From contig NZ_LNDC01000019.1 of assembly GCF_001870905.1 (NCBI RefSeq), positions 1 through 36,953 of the forward strand: DNA of 36,953 bases, read 5' to 3'. Every line of letters starts with the position of its first letter. The stretch's first letter is position 1. Below, one piece after another: positions 8,558 through 18,069 of this stretch. Origin of the DNA: Geitlerinema sp. PCC 9228 (GTDB lineage: Bacteria > Cyanobacteriota > Cyanobacteriia > Cyanobacteriales > PCC-9228). The notes below the pieces were generated by a model. It saw nothing but the letters and a program-made list of their open reading frames with translations. It did not search any database and had not been told where the DNA came from. Position numbers and translations under genes: made by a program.

Positions 8558-10746
8558 ACCAGCGATTCCTCCCTTGTTTCTGTTTCTGGCGATTCGAGTT
8601 CTGATGTTTGTGGGTTAACTGGTATTAGTTGCACCGCACAGGCTTTCAGTTCTGGTTGTAACGAATCGGGATCGGCGTGGGCGTGGGTCATGGCGTTGGC
8701 TTGCCAATCTTCGCCCCAAAGAAATCCCCAGTGCATGGGTATGAAAACGGTTCCCGGCGCGATCGCTTTGGTGATTTTTGCCGGAAATTTCGCCTTGCCC
8801 CGGCGCGATCGCACTTCCACGAGATGGCCATCCTGGATATCCAACTTGCGCGCATCCCGGGGATGGATTTCCAAAAAAGGTTCTGGATGCATTTTGGTGA
8901 TTTTTTCAATGCGCCCCGTTCTGGTTTGCGTGTGCCAGTGACCGTAAAGTCTGCCGGTGGTGAGAATATAAGGATGATTCTCATCCCGCAGTTCTGCCAA
9001 TCCTTGGGCTTGGGCGGCGGCAAATCGGGCGCGGCGGTTGGGTGTGTGAAAGAAAAGATCGGTATAGAGGCGTTGGGGATAAGCTGGTGGTTCTGCTGAC
9101 GTATCGGTATGCGGCCATTGAATGGGACCGTATTCTTGTAATTTTTGATGGCTGATACCGGTCATATCGCAGGGGCGATCGCGGGTCAGTTGCACAAATT
9201 CCCCATGCACTGCTGCCGCATCGGCAAAGTTAAATTCATCGACAAATCCCAATCGCCGCCCCACTTCGGCGAAAATTTCCCAATCGGCTTTGGCTTGCCC
9301 GGGGGGATGGCGAAAAGCAGGGCAAAGGGTGACCACCCGTTCGGAATTGGTCATGGTACCGGTTTTTTCACTCCATTGGGCAGCGGGTAGTACCACGTGA
9401 GCGTAGCGGACTGTTTCCGTAGGATAGTAAGCATCCTGGTACACGGTCAAGGGCGATCGCTCCATGGCAGCTTGCGCGCGTTCGATGTCAGGCATACTTA
9501 CAGCGGGATTGGTAGCTACTACCCAAAAACATCCCACATCCCCCATTTCCAAACCGGTTATCATCTCCCAAGCGGAACGACCGGGATAGGGGGAGATACG
9601 ACCCGCTGGCAATCCCCAGAATTGTTCCACCTGGGCGCGGTGTTGGGCATTTTTAACGGAACGATACCCAGGCAGAATATGCGCCAATCCCCCGGCTTCA
9701 CGACCTCCCATGGCATTGGGTTGACCGGTGAGGGAAAAGGGTCCTGCCCCTGGTTTGCCTATGTTTCCCGTCATTAAATGTAGATCGATGAGCGATCGCG
9801 CCTTGGCCGTACCTTCGCTGGATTGGTTGATGCCCATGGACCACATAGAAAGCACCCGTTCCGATTCTGCCCAATATCGAGCTGCTTGTTTTAAATCTTC
9901 TTCCTCAATACCACAGCGACTTGCTACCCAGTCGGGGGGATACTGGCGCAAGATTTGAGCGTATTGGGGAAAGCCTTGAGTGCAATCTTCAATCAACGGT
10001 CCATCGATAATACCCCACTTAAGTAACAAATGACCGATGCCGTGGAGCAAATCAATATCCGTTCCCGGTTCGATGGCTAGATGCAAATCGGCTGGTTCGG
10101 CTGTTTTGGTGGTGCGTGGGTCTACAACAATCAGTTTTACATGTCGGTTGCGCTTGTGGTACTTGCGGAAGCGGTTGAAAACAATAGGATGGCATTCGGC
10201 GGTGTTGGTACCAATGAGAAACGCACAATCGGTTTGTTCCAAATCGTCGTAGCAGCAGGGAGGACCGTCAGCGCCAAAGCTTTGGGTATAGGCAGCTACA
10301 GCAGAAGACATACACAGCCGGGAGTTGGCATCGAAGTTGTTGGTCCCCAAGCAACCTTTCATGAGTTTTTGGGCAACGTAATAATCTTCCGTTTGCAACT
10401 GACCGGAACCATAGAGGCAAATGGCATCCGGACCTTGGGTTGCTAGTATTTCTTGCAAGCGACTGGCAATGCGGTTCAAGGCCGTTTCCCAAGTAACTTT
10501 TTGGAGGGGCTCATCTAAGGAATCTCGCATCATGGGATATTTAAGACGATCTTTGTGTAGGGACTCGGTGACGGTAGCACCTTTAACGCACACCATGCCT
10601 TTGCTAGAAGGATGGTCGCGATCGCCTGCTGCTTTCCAAATGGGATGGCCTTGGCTGTCGCGGTGGGTCTTTTTGCCTGCTTGGGCGGGTGGGGATACGT
10701 CTAAGCCACAACCAACACCGCAGTAAGGACATAGGGTTTTCGTCAT
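8554..10746 (-). CDS. narB: Ferredoxin-nitrate reductase NarB
   Basis: Molybdopterin oxidoreductase that reduces nitrate to nitrite with electrons from reduced ferredoxin; cytoplasmic and associated with thylakoids. At 730 residues it has the family's usual length. The N-terminal 4Fe-4S ligands are C6, C9, C13 (CPYCGVGC) and C53 (GMVCVKG). The likely molybdenum ligand is the Cys in [10 protein letters not shown]. Typical bis-MGD contacts follow: [42 protein letters not shown] and, near the C-terminus, [15 protein letters not shown]. It lies 47 bp downstream of nrtP and overlaps narM by 4 bp, so nrtP-narB-narM is a tight operon under the NtcA promoter at 12507-12548. Confidence 0.97.
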   Translation of the reverse strand: MTKTLCPYCGVGCGLDVSPPAQAGKKTHRDSQGHPIWKAAGDRDHPSSKGMVCVKGATVTESLHKDRLKYPMMRDSLDEPLQKVTWETALNRIASRLQEILATQGPDAICLYGSGQLQTEDYYVAQKLMKGCLGTNNFDANSRLCMSSAVAAYTQSFGADGPPCCYDDLEQTDCAFLIGTNTAECHPIVFNRFRKYHKRNRHVKLIVVDPRTTKTAEPADLHLAIEPGTDIDLLHGIGHLLLKWGIIDGPLIEDCTQGFPQYAQILRQYPPDWVASRCGIEEEDLKQAARYWAESERVLSMWSMGINQSSEGTAKARSLIDLHLMTGNIGKPGAGPFSLTGQPNAMGGREAGGLAHILPGYRSVKNAQHRAQVEQFWGLPAGRISPYPGRSAWEMITGLEMGDVGCFWVVATNPAVSMPDIERAQAAMERSPLTVYQDAYYPTETVRYAHVVLPAAQWSEKTGTMTNSERVVTLCPAFRHPPGQAKADWEIFAEVGRRLGFVDEFNFADAAAVHGEFVQLTRDRPCDMTGISHQKLQEYGPIQWPHTDTSAEPPAYPQRLYTDLFFHTPNRRARFAAAQAQGLAELRDENHPYILTTGRLYGHWHTQTRTGRIEKITKMHPEPFLEIHPRDARKLDIQDGHLVEVRSRRGKAKFPAKITKAIAPGTVFIPMHWGFLWGEDWQANAMTHAHADPDSLQPELKACAVQLIPVNPQTSELESPETETREESLV

Positions 10747-10793
10747 AATATCTTGATGGCTTGTAGGAGTAAAAGTATATGGAGCGTGGACAA

Positions 10794-12332
10794 TTACGAC
10801 CAGTCTTGGACAGTATTTCCTGCAGGATCGATTTTGCTGGTAGCGGCAACTAAGCCTTCTTCCCCTTCGTAGCCTTCGTAGTCATCGGCAAAGGAATTTT
10901 TTGGCTCTTTAAGAAAGAACCAGCAGAGAAAAGCTACCATCAAACCAGCAACACCCAAAACTTGGAAAAAGATGCGATCGCCCACAGCACCGCTGGGTAA
11001 CAAACTGTAGGCTGTCAGATAGCAAACAGCCCCAACATTGCCGTATGCACCAACATTGCCGGAAATTTGACCGGTGAGGCGCTTTTTCACCAGGGGAACG
11101 ATGGAATAGGTGGAGCCTTCGGCGGCTTGTACAAAAAAGGAACATAGCATGGTCAACGCGATCGCAGCGGGAATCCACCAGCTATTGTTGACAGTACTGA
11201 GCATCAAGTAACCAATGCCCATCGCTGCCAGTAACACCACCATAGTCCACTTGCGGCTACCCAAGCGATCGGAAATCAACCCGCCACTAGCACGGGAAAA
11301 AAGATTCATAAACGCATAGCTAGAAGCGATCGCACCAGCAAATGCTGCTGACAAACCAAACGTGGTTTCAAAAAACGCAGGCAACATGGATACCACCGCC
11401 AGTTCCGACCCAAAGTTGGTCACATAGGTTAGCTCCAGCATAGCTACTTGTTTGAAATCGTAACGGTCTTCGGGAGGATAGTATTTCTGACCGCGCATCA
11501 AATCTTTATTAACCTCCCAGCATTTGTAAGCTTTCACCAAATACAGCCCCACCAAAACCAGCCAAACCAAATACAGTTGCAAGGTCGAGAGAAACCCAAC
11601 ATTGCTCAAACGCCAAGCCAGCAATGCCAAAACCCCGAGAATGGGCAAGTTCATCGCCAACAGCAGCCAGAAATCCTTGCGACTGGTTACTTCGATCGCG
11701 CCATGACGTTCCGGTCTGTGGTAAGTTCTCCCAGGCGGCGTATCTTCCACACCAAACCAGTAAATAATGCCATAAACAGCACCAGCTATACCAGTCAAAG
11801 CAATTGCCAAACGCCAGTTAGCATCATTCCCGGAAAAGACTGCCAATCCCAAAGCCACCGAAGGCAGCGTAAAAGCAGAAAAGGCAGAACCAAAATTCCC
11901 CCAACCGCCGTAGATGCCTTCAGCAAAACCAACTTCCCGGGGAGGAAACCATTCCGAAACCATGCGAATACCGATGACAAAGCCAGCCCCCACAATTCCC
12001 AACAGCAAGCGGCTAACCACCAACATGCTGAAATTGTTTGCCAAAGCGAACATCATGCAAGGGATGACTGAAAATACCAAAAGAATGGAATAGGTAAGAC
12101 GAGGACCGTATTTATCCAGCAAAATACCGATAATTACCCGCGAGGGCACAGTTAAAGCTACATTGCAAATCGCGAGGGTACGAATTTGGTCTTCACTCAG
12201 ACCCATTTGTTCTTTCACTGTAGTCGCTAGGGGTGCAAAATTAAACCAAATGACGAAGGTTAGGAAAAAAGCAAACCAGGTCATGTGTAAAATGCGGTAG
12301 CGACCGTCAAAAGAAAGCAAATTTCTCAACAT
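10794..12332 (-). CDS. nrtP: MFS nitrate/nitrite permease NrtP (NarK type)
   Basis: 512 residues with 12 predicted membrane spans of the nitrate/nitrite porter branch of the major facilitator superfamily. Visible marks are the N-terminal [20 protein letters not shown], the MFS loop [10 protein letters not shown], the nitrate signature [13 protein letters not shown] in TM5 and the second-half signature around [15 protein letters not shown] in TM11. A ~50-residue cytoplasmic insert between the halves ([20 protein letters not shown]) is typical of NrtP. It imports nitrate and nitrite across the plasma membrane for NarB and NirA. An AAGGAGAA ribosome site precedes the ATG. First gene of the nrtP-narB-narM unit. 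Confidence 0.95.
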   Translation of the reverse strand: MLRNLLSFDGRYRILHMTWFAFFLTFVIWFNFAPLATTVKEQMGLSEDQIRTLAICNVALTVPSRVIIGILLDKYGPRLTYSILLVFSVIPCMMFALANNFSMLVVSRLLLGIVGAGFVIGIRMVSEWFPPREVGFAEGIYGGWGNFGSAFSAFTLPSVALGLAVFSGNDANWRLAIALTGIAGAVYGIIYWFGVEDTPPGRTYHRPERHGAIEVTSRKDFWLLLAMNLPILGVLALLAWRLSNVGFLSTLQLYLVWLVLVGLYLVKAYKCWEVNKDLMRGQKYYPPEDRYDFKQVAMLELTYVTNFGSELAVVSMLPAFFETTFGLSAAFAGAIASSYAFMNLFSRASGGLISDRLGSRKWTMVVLLAAMGIGYLMLSTVNNSWWIPAAIALTMLCSFFVQAAEGSTYSIVPLVKKRLTGQISGNVGAYGNVGAVCYLTAYSLLPSGAVGDRIFFQVLGVAGLMVAFLCWFFLKEPKNSFADDYEGYEGEEGLVAATSKIDPAGNTVQDWS

Positions 12333-12506
12333 TGGGGCGTTCTCCTTAATTCCTTTTTGTTTGGTTCTTTTTCCCAGAATGGCTATTTGGGAAAGTTACG
12401 TAGATGGATGGTTTATTCTCGGTGCGATCGCATTTTGTAGCTTTTTGAAAGCTTCAGAAAAACAAGTAATTGGGGCAATCCATACTTTTGTCGTTCTTTG
12501 ATTTCT

Positions 12507-12548
12507 AGAGTGACACCAAATTTCCAGAAAAATCGTAAAATTTGCTAC
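12507..12548 (-). promoter_or_regulatory. NtcA-activated promoter of nrtP-narB-narM
   Basis: A perfect NtcA box GTA-N8-TAC at 12535-12548. On the minus strand, 22 nt downstream, is CACTCT (12507-12512), one mismatch from TAN3T. The remaining 12333-12506 is an untranslated leader of about 170 nt with one HIP1 site (12425) and no other recognised element. Confidence 0.8.
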
Positions 12549-12618
12549 TAAAAGGAATCGGCTATAGCAGGTTTTGCAATTTTTTCATGTAGATATTGCA
12601 TGGAAGTCTCTATTCTAT

Positions 12619-12651
12619 AAAAAAGTAGGGCGGCTGCGCGAACCTCCCTAC
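12619..12651 (-). terminator. Rho-independent terminator after the FNT gene
   Basis: On the minus strand, GTAGGG-AGG pairs with CCG-CCCTAC (arms 12646-12651 and 12625-12630) around a GC-rich loop, followed by TTTTTT (12619-12624). It insulates cynS-FNT from the nrtP promoter. Confidence 0.8.
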
Positions 12652-12706
12652 CCTATATATCGAGGAAATTAGCCGGCGCGATCGCTCGCAAATGGCGTTT
12701 CTTTAC

Positions 12707-13552
12707 CTATTTAGCTTGCCCTTCTACAGCCTCCTCCGAAGAAGAAACCGTAGCAATTCTGGGACGCAAATTCTCGCCATAAGTAGTATAGAATAGAAAA
12801 CCAACAAACAAAGCACCGCCAATTAAATTACCAATAGTTACCGGAAGAAAATTCCAGAAAACCATTTCCGTTCCGCTAATGGGAGACCCCAACATCATCC
12901 CTGTTAAAATAAAGAACATATTCACCACAATATGCTCCAAACCCAGGGCAACAAAAGTCATAATAGGCAACCAGCAAGTTAACACCTTTCCAGGAACCGA
13001 TTGACTGACCACGCCCAGCATGACTCCCAAACAAACCAAAATATTGCAAAGAATGCCGCGAACAACCATCAATAAAAATCCATTAGCACCCATTTCACCG
13101 ATACCAATCGTTCTGGTTTCGGCAATTGACATAATTTTTTGGGCGACTTCATTCGGTTCGATGGTAAATGCATTGGTCAGGGAAAAACTAATCGCCAATC
13201 CAGCAATCAGACAGCCTAAAAAATTTCCCAAATACACCCAAAGCCAGTTCTTAGCAATTAATCCCCATCGGGTCAATCCAGATAGTCTGGCTACTGCCAT
13301 TAAAGCAAAATTACCCGTTACCAATTCCGTACCAAACAGGATAATCAAAACAAAAGCCCAGGGAAAAATCAACGCCGCCACAAATGGAATCCCCGTTTGC
13401 ACTGCCACAGTCATAGCCAGGGTGGTAGCAATACCTAGTAGAAAACCAGAATAAAAGCCACGAATCAACATATCTTTGACTGCCAGCCGCGTTTTAAACT
13501 CGCCAGCTTGGGCCATTTTCTTCAGTACTTCGCGAGGTGCCGTATAGTCCAT
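12707..13552 (-). CDS. Formate/nitrite transporter (FNT) family channel
   Basis: 281 residues with six hydrophobic spans of the FNT (FocA/NirC) family. Signatures seen: FGTELVTGNFALM (Omega-loop region of TM2), GNFLGCLIAG, RGILCNILVCLGV (TM4) and ALGLEHIVVNMFFI with the conserved His of the central pore in TM5, then NLIGGALFVG. FNT pentamers pass small monovalent anions. With cynS 81 bp upstream and nitrate genes all round, nitrite (or formate/bicarbonate) transport is the likely job. AAGGAGCG precedes the ATG. It probably forms an operon with cynS, ended by the terminator at 12619-12651. Confidence 0.9.
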   Translation of the reverse strand: MDYTAPREVLKKMAQAGEFKTRLAVKDMLIRGFYSGFLLGIATTLAMTVAVQTGIPFVAALIFPWAFVLIILFGTELVTGNFALMAVARLSGLTRWGLIAKNWLWVYLGNFLGCLIAGLAISFSLTNAFTIEPNEVAQKIMSIAETRTIGIGEMGANGFLLMVVRGILCNILVCLGVMLGVVSQSVPGKVLTCWLPIMTFVALGLEHIVVNMFFILTGMMLGSPISGTEMVFWNFLPVTIGNLIGGALFVGFLFYTTYGENLRPRIATVSSSEEAVEGQAK

Positions 13553-13633
13553 TAAAGAACGCTCCTTTTGGGATTCACTGCATTGATAGAAACGATCGCT
13601 GTTGCCAAAAAAACTGGGAAATAAACCGCCAAG

Positions 13634-14080
13634 CTACCATTTTTTGTAGGGTAAAAACTTGCCTTCCATAATCATTCTGACGCGATCGCCTTTAGGGTCT
13701 TCGACTTTTTCCACATCAAAGGTAAAGTCAATCGCACTCATAATGCCATCGCCAAATTTTTCGTGAACGACACTTTTCACGGGCATACCATAAACCTGCA
13801 TAATTTCGTACAGGCGATAAATTAAAGGGTCCGTAGGAATTTGAGGATCTAAAGAACCTTTCACTGGCGGTTCGGTTAATTCTTCGGCTAAATCGGGTGG
13901 CAATCCCAGAGCAGAAACAATGTTATGGGCTTCTTCGCTATCGGCACTTGCCTGACGATAAATAACAGCAGCAATCCAAACTTCATCCCTTCCCACTGCT
14001 TTTTCCAAGTCGGCAAAGGTAACGCCTTTTTGCTTTTTCGCACTCAAGAGTTTGCTAGTAATCTCTGGGAATTGTTTCAT
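13634..14080 (-). CDS. cynS: Cyanate hydratase (cyanase) CynS
   Basis: 148 residues, the normal cyanase length. It decomposes cyanate with bicarbonate to ammonia and CO2 as a nitrogen source and detoxification step; a cytoplasmic homodecamer. The N-terminal HTH-like domain ([21 protein letters not shown]) and the C-terminal active-site domain ([33 protein letters not shown], ending GKFLPYKKW) are complete. Catalytic Arg (IYRLYE), Glu and Ser (DGIMSAIDF) are present. No cynABD transporter accompanies it; the FNT channel downstream occupies that place. Transcribed from its own NtcA-type promoter. Confidence 0.97.
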   Translation of the reverse strand: MKQFPEITSKLLSAKKQKGVTFADLEKAVGRDEVWIAAVIYRQASADSEEAHNIVSALGLPPDLAEELTEPPVKGSLDPQIPTDPLIYRLYEIMQVYGMPVKSVVHEKFGDGIMSAIDFTFDVEKVEDPKGDRVRMIMEGKFLPYKKW

Positions 14081-14131
14081 TAGACCCCCTCGTCTTTTAA
14101 ACCGTTTGCCTGTTGTTTTAACGATAGTTTT

Positions 14132-14173
14132 AAATTATCGTTTCCATCAAAGTGAAACTGTATAGGTTTTTAC
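14132..14173 (-). promoter_or_regulatory. NtcA-activated promoter of cynS
   Basis: A perfect GTA-N8-TAC box (14160-14173), then exactly 22 nt, then TAATTT (14132-14137), which satisfies TAN3T on the minus strand. No TGCA-N5-TGCA NtcB-like motif is seen here, fitting control by nitrogen status but not by nitrate. Confidence 0.88.
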
Positions 14174-14200
14174 ATTTTCTAACAAAATAGAAACATTTTT

Positions 14201-14221
14201 GTAGGGTGGGCACTGCCCACC
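14201..14221. repeat. Palindromic GTAGGGTGGGC repeat
   Basis: GTAGGGTGGGC-ACT-GCCCACC: a 7-bp perfect stem extended on one side, preceded by TTTTT. The same palindrome occurs at 17116-17140, and a related GC core sits inside the MITE copies. It lies between nirA and the cynS promoter and could fold in the nirA transcript, but it has no U-tract in that direction. Confidence 0.7.
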
Positions 14222-14294
14222 TATTATGCTATAATGTTAGATAAAAATAGTCGCTTTAAAATCGGTTCGTTATGTAGAAAACAGGCGAATTTTC

Positions 14295-15842
14295 TTACCC
14301 ATTTGTCTTGGGTTGGGCACCAAAATTTTCTACCAGCAAATCTCTAAGAACCGATTTTAAATCCTCGCAGGGAACGCTTTTTTGTACGCGATCGCCCAAA
14401 CGAGCATCTTTACCAACTTTACCACCCATCAAAATATCCACACCTTCCACCATTTCCCCATTTTTACGAGCTTTAGTTCCTATCAAACCAATATCGGCTA
14501 CTTGGGGTTGACCGCAAGAATTGGGACAACCACTCCAGTGAATGCGAACGTGGTCGGGAATATCCAATTCCCCTTCTAACTCTTTTACCATCGCCCAAGC
14601 CCGTTGTTTGGTTTCAATTAAGGCAAAATTGCAAAATTTCGATCCTGTACAAGAAACCAGCGATCGCGTTAAATGACCGGGAGAAATGGTAAACTTATCC
14701 AACAACGGATCGGATAAAAATGCCTCCAAGCGATCGCTAGAAATCCCAGCCAAAATAACATTTTGTTCTACCGTTAATCGAACTTCCCCGTCGCCATACA
14801 CCTCCGCCAAACGAGCAAATTCAAACAAGTCATCCGCCATCAAACGACCCACCGGAACATGCAATCCCACAAAATGCAATCCCGGCTGTTTTTGTTCGTG
14901 TACGCCAATAAAATCGCGCTTATCCCAATCTATTTCATCCTTTTCCGCCGCTGGCAGCAACGGGGAACCCAATTCTTCCTCAACCGCAGCCCGGAATTTT
15001 TCCATCCCCCAAGCTTCAATCAGCCACATCAAACGGGATTTTTGGCGATTGGCACGCAAACCATAGTCGCGAAACACCCGCAAAATGGCACAACAAAGCT
15101 GTACCGCATCTTCATGATTGGGAGGAATCCAAGCATTCAAAGGAACCGCCACCTCACAACGTTTGGCTGAGAAGAATCCCCCCACCAAAACATTCAATCC
15201 TAACCGACCGTCTTTGTAAGCCGGAACCAAGGCAATATCGTTAATTTCCGCATGAACGGAATTATCCCGACCTCCTTCAATGGCGATATTAAACTTACGG
15301 GGGAGATTGGTAAACTCAAAATTCCCCTCTCCGTTGTTGGTAATGGCATCCTGTACCTTTTTGGTCAGTTCCCGCGTATCGATAAGCTCATTTGCATCAA
15401 TACCGGCCACCGGCGACCCGGTGATATTGCGCACGTTATCCATACCTGACTGCATCGAAGTCAAGCCAACTTGATGCAAACGCTGGAAAATATCAGGGAT
15501 ATCTTCTAGGCGAATTCCCCGCAACTGCATGTTCTGGCGGGTAGTGATATCGGCACTGCCATCTTCGCCGTATCGCTGCACAATTTCTGCCAAGACGCGG
15601 GTTTGTTCGCTAGTGAGGATGCCGTTGGGAACCCGCAACCGCAGCATAAATTTGCCGGGGGTGACAGGGCGATAAAAAATTCCCAGCCACTTTAGCCGTT
15701 GTTCGAGATCGGTTTTGTCTATTGCCTCCCACCCCATGCGGGCAAAATCTTCTAGCTCTTCTTTGACAGTTAGACCATCTTTTTCGGCTTTAAATTTTTC
15801 AAATTTGTTTTTAGCCCCTTTATTAGGAGAAGTTGCGACCAT
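14295..15842 (-). CDS. nirA: Ferredoxin-nitrite reductase NirA
   Basis: Six-electron reduction of nitrite to ammonium with reduced ferredoxin; a siroheme and 4Fe-4S enzyme of 515 residues. Two ferredoxin-like half domains (RLKWLGIFYRPVTPGKFMLR; HEQKQPGLHFVGLHVPVGRL) alternate with siroheme domains (GEDGSADITTRQNMQLRGI). Cluster ligands are C398 and C404 (SCTGSKFC), C439 and C443 (SGCPNSC). The frame is open to 15938, but ATG at 15842 is preceded by a perfect AGGAGG 5 nt upstream, and the longer reading would overlap the transcription start predicted from the NtcA promoter. It is monocistronic here, not joined to transporter genes. Confidence 0.97.
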   Translation of the reverse strand: MVATSPNKGAKNKFEKFKAEKDGLTVKEELEDFARMGWEAIDKTDLEQRLKWLGIFYRPVTPGKFMLRLRVPNGILTSEQTRVLAEIVQRYGEDGSADITTRQNMQLRGIRLEDIPDIFQRLHQVGLTSMQSGMDNVRNITGSPVAGIDANELIDTRELTKKVQDAITNNGEGNFEFTNLPRKFNIAIEGGRDNSVHAEINDIALVPAYKDGRLGLNVLVGGFFSAKRCEVAVPLNAWIPPNHEDAVQLCCAILRVFRDYGLRANRQKSRLMWLIEAWGMEKFRAAVEEELGSPLLPAAEKDEIDWDKRDFIGVHEQKQPGLHFVGLHVPVGRLMADDLFEFARLAEVYGDGEVRLTVEQNVILAGISSDRLEAFLSDPLLDKFTISPGHLTRSLVSCTGSKFCNFALIETKQRAWAMVKELEGELDIPDHVRIHWSGCPNSCGQPQVADIGLIGTKARKNGEMVEGVDILMGGKVGKDARLGDRVQKSVPCEDLKSVLRDLLVENFGAQPKTNG

Positions 15843-15893
15843 CGATCCTCCTGTTACTAAGCGATCGCGCAGTTTGAATTTGTTTGGGTCTTC

Positions 15894-15935
15894 AATATAG
15901 CAACGGGAATGGGACACCAATGTATAATTTGGTAC
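15894..15935 (-). promoter_or_regulatory. NtcA-activated promoter of nirA
   Basis: A perfect NtcA box GTA-N8-TAC (15922-15935) followed on the minus strand by exactly 22 nt and TATATT (15894-15899), the ideal TAN3T. Transcription should begin near 15887, leaving a ~45-nt leader. Confidence 0.92.
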
Positions 15936-15974
15936 CAAAACGCGATCGCCTATCGAGGATCGACATGGGTTACA

Positions 15975-15987
15975 TGCAAAAGCTGCA
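15975..15987 (-). promoter_or_regulatory. Putative NtcB (LysR) binding site upstream of nirA
   Basis: TGCA-AAAGC-TGCA, an inverted repeat of the form TGCA-N5-TGCA that I recall as the NtcB motif of Synechococcus nir promoters. It lies about 40 bp upstream of the NtcA box, the usual relative placement. It also overlaps the 3' flank of the inositol-monophosphatase gene. Confidence 0.55.
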
Positions 15988-16004
15988 TAAAAAAGGAAAA
16001 AATT

Positions 16005-16805
16005 TTAGGATGTCTCCCGCAAAGATTCTCCCAAACCCGCAAATGTTTCCAGCAAATCTTCCCTTGTCACCACCAAACTGGGACAGGAAACACGGGTATA
16101 ATCTTTCCCAGGGGTTAGGGGAAATATAGGGTCCGAACCCAGAGATTTCCAAACCACCCCCGCTGCTTGCAGAATGGGAACAGTTCCTGCCAAATCCCAA
16201 ACCTTGGGCGTGGCTTCCACAGCGCCTAAGGTAGAACCAATGGCAACAGTAAGCAAATTATAGCTAGCCACCCCCAACATGCGCACTTTGCAAGGAAACG
16301 GTGGCTGGTAAAAATCGATACTGCGGGAACAAAAACTAAAAAAATGATTGCTGGTGAGTTGGTCTTGGCTGGGTTTGAGTGGCTGACCGTTGATGGTCGC
16401 TTCCTGATGCTGGTCGGTGTAGATGCCTTGCAGAGTTTGTTGGATAGGCGGAAAGTATACGTGACCGAAAACCGGATTTCCCCAGTGCAACAACCCCAAA
16501 GAAACGCCCCACACAGGAATCCCGCGCGCAAAATTGGTGGTTCCGTCGAGGGGGTCGATAACCCAACACCATTCGCGGTTGGGAAAGGTCCGGGTCTGTT
16601 CTTCTGTGAGGATACCATGGTCGGGAAAGGTTTCGGCGATCGCATTTTGCAAGGTGCGATCGGACCATTCATCCGCTTGCGTCACCAGGCTACCATCGGC
16701 TTTTTCCCGACTTTGCACTTTGCCAAATTCTTTCAACAGTTGCTGGCCGATATGGTAGGCGTTGGTTTCGGCGAAGGTTTGTATTTGATTCCAGAAATCG
16801 CTCAT
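16005..16805 (-). CDS. Inositol monophosphatase family protein
   Basis: 266 residues of the Mg-dependent, Li-sensitive phosphatase family that includes SuhB, CysQ and histidinol-phosphatase-like enzymes. Metal site motifs: EEQT (near residue 70), WVIDPLDGTTNF (near 82-93) and the C-terminal WDLAGTVPILQAAG. These motifs define the fold but not the substrate; inositol phosphate, 3'-phosphoadenosine phosphate or histidinol phosphate are possible. The gene ends just upstream of the nirA regulatory region on the same strand, but nirA has its own promoter, so cotranscription need not matter. Confidence 0.9.
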   Translation of the reverse strand: MSDFWNQIQTFAETNAYHIGQQLLKEFGKVQSREKADGSLVTQADEWSDRTLQNAIAETFPDHGILTEEQTRTFPNREWCWVIDPLDGTTNFARGIPVWGVSLGLLHWGNPVFGHVYFPPIQQTLQGIYTDQHQEATINGQPLKPSQDQLTSNHFFSFCSRSIDFYQPPFPCKVRMLGVASYNLLTVAIGSTLGAVEATPKVWDLAGTVPILQAAGVVWKSLGSDPIFPLTPGKDYTRVSCPSLVVTREDLLETFAGLGESLRETS

Positions 16806-16899
16806 GGTCTATAAATAAAATGGGGCAGTTGGCGTTTATTGTGCCAGAGAATGGGGTCGCCATGGGAGATGGCTTCTAGCACTGACAAATGCCCCACGA

Positions 16900-16971
16900 T
16901 GGGCCTACTAGGATTCGAACCTAGAACCGACGGATTAAGAGTCCGGTGCTCTACCGTTGAGCTACAGGCCC
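16900..16971 (-). tRNA. tRNA-Lys(CUU)
   Basis: On the minus strand, the acceptor stem GGGCCTG pairs with TAGGCCC (one G-U pair), the D-arm holds AGCTCAACGGTAGAGC, the anticodon loop is CTCTTAA (anticodon CTT), the T-arm holds GGTTCGAATCC and the discriminator base is A. CCA is not encoded. Confidence 0.94.
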
Positions 16972-17115
16972 TTTTCTTTCAATTCTATCAAACGATTCTC
17001 AATAAATGTCAAAGATGGTGGCGGGGTCAAACGCGATCGCGACGTTCTATTGATGGAAATCCGCTTCAATTGACCTCCTAAAATATATGCACCAAATCAA
17101 TTAAAAACGGTTTTT

Positions 17116-17140
17116 GTAGGGTGGGCAATGCCCACCCTAC
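17116..17140. repeat. Palindromic GTAGGGTGGGC repeat, perfect copy
   Basis: An 11-bp perfect inverted repeat GTAGGGTGGGC/GCCCACCCTAC with an AAT loop, preceded by TTTTT. Same family as 14201-14221. It is the only notable element in the gap 16972-17253. Confidence 0.8.
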
Positions 17141-17256
17141 AATTTAAATGTGGTTTTATTTTGCGGATGAGCTATAGCTGCAACAATTAAAGTTTCCACC
17201 GAAAGGAATAACACGTAAAAGTGATCTAAAATAACCCTAAAGAAAGGGATTTTTCA

Positions 17257-17358
17257 ATGGAAAATACGGCTCCAGCACCTAGCCAAATTGTAACCAAAGT
17301 CCCCCTTAAAAAAAAACAGTCGTCGAAACGGGTCGTTGAAATGGATGGAGATCTGTGA
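17257..17358 (+). pseudogene. Possible N-terminal fragment of an NADP-isocitrate dehydrogenase
   Basis: After a GAAAGGGA ribosome-site-like sequence, an ATG opens 33 codons ending VVEMDGDL and [12 protein letters not shown] resembles the start of eukaryote-type NADP-isocitrate dehydrogenases (VVEMxGDEMTRIIW), and the match stops exactly where the sequence runs into the AraC remnant on the other strand. The similarity covers only ~10 residues, so it may be chance; if real, the rest of the gene has been deleted. Confidence 0.3.
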
Positions 17359-17852
17359 ATTGTTTGAAGAGTGTAGCAAAGGAATTAAAATTATTTGAAC
17401 CTGTTGGGCAATCTCGCTGAGGCTAATGTTGCGGTCTAGATGGTCGTGAATGTAAGCGATCGCAATTTTTAATTTATAACTGGGCAAACCGTCTGTATAG
17501 GTTTTGGGTTCAAATTTGCGCGTTGCGTGTCGTTTGATAATATGAACGGCCAACGTTGATGCGATCGTGTCGGCATACATCCGGCTTTCAAACCCACCAG
17601 TTTGCAACTCAAATTTTAATTCCCGACCAATTTGCTCGATAAGGCGATCGCGAAACCTAAGTTTTGGCACAATTTCCACATCTTCCCCATCAATGGTTTC
17701 GTAGGCCACCTTATGAAAGAAGCTTGGTTCCAGAAATAAGTTGATAAACTCGGATTCGCGATCGCAACCAGAGTGAGGAGTTATTTGGTTGGCAGAATAT
17801 ATGCCAATATCCGCAGCTTTATAGAAGTCTTCGTGTCTGTCATTTCCCATTG

Positions 17853-17969
17853 TACCATTTCCTTAAAAATTTACAATAAATAATCGGGTATTTTTGTAGG
17901 GGCGCAACGCGTGAGCGCCCCTAGAGCAATTGGAAATTTTCAGACAATTTTTGTTTTTCAGAAATAGTA
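17853..17969. mobile_element. MITE copy A (117 bp) inside the AraC pseudogene
   Basis: Ends are TACCATTTC and GAAATAGTA, imperfect terminal inverted repeats, enclosing the hairpin GGGGCGC...GCGCCCC. Flanks TTG and TTT may be a diverged 3-bp target duplication. Same orientation as copy B. No ORF, so non-autonomous. Confidence 0.75.
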
Positions 17970-18069
17970 TTTAGTATAGCGAGTTGCACGAAAATCATTC
18001 AAGTAAAAGCTTAAAATGTGTTGTTTGAAGTTGGATTCGGGGACTTCGTGGGGAGGTTGTCGGTGGTAA

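Noticed and set aside
11448-12071. 207-codon plus-strand frame opposite nrtP
   Set aside because: Antisense shadow of a membrane-protein gene, rich in Gln/Asn/His; no start signal or motif.
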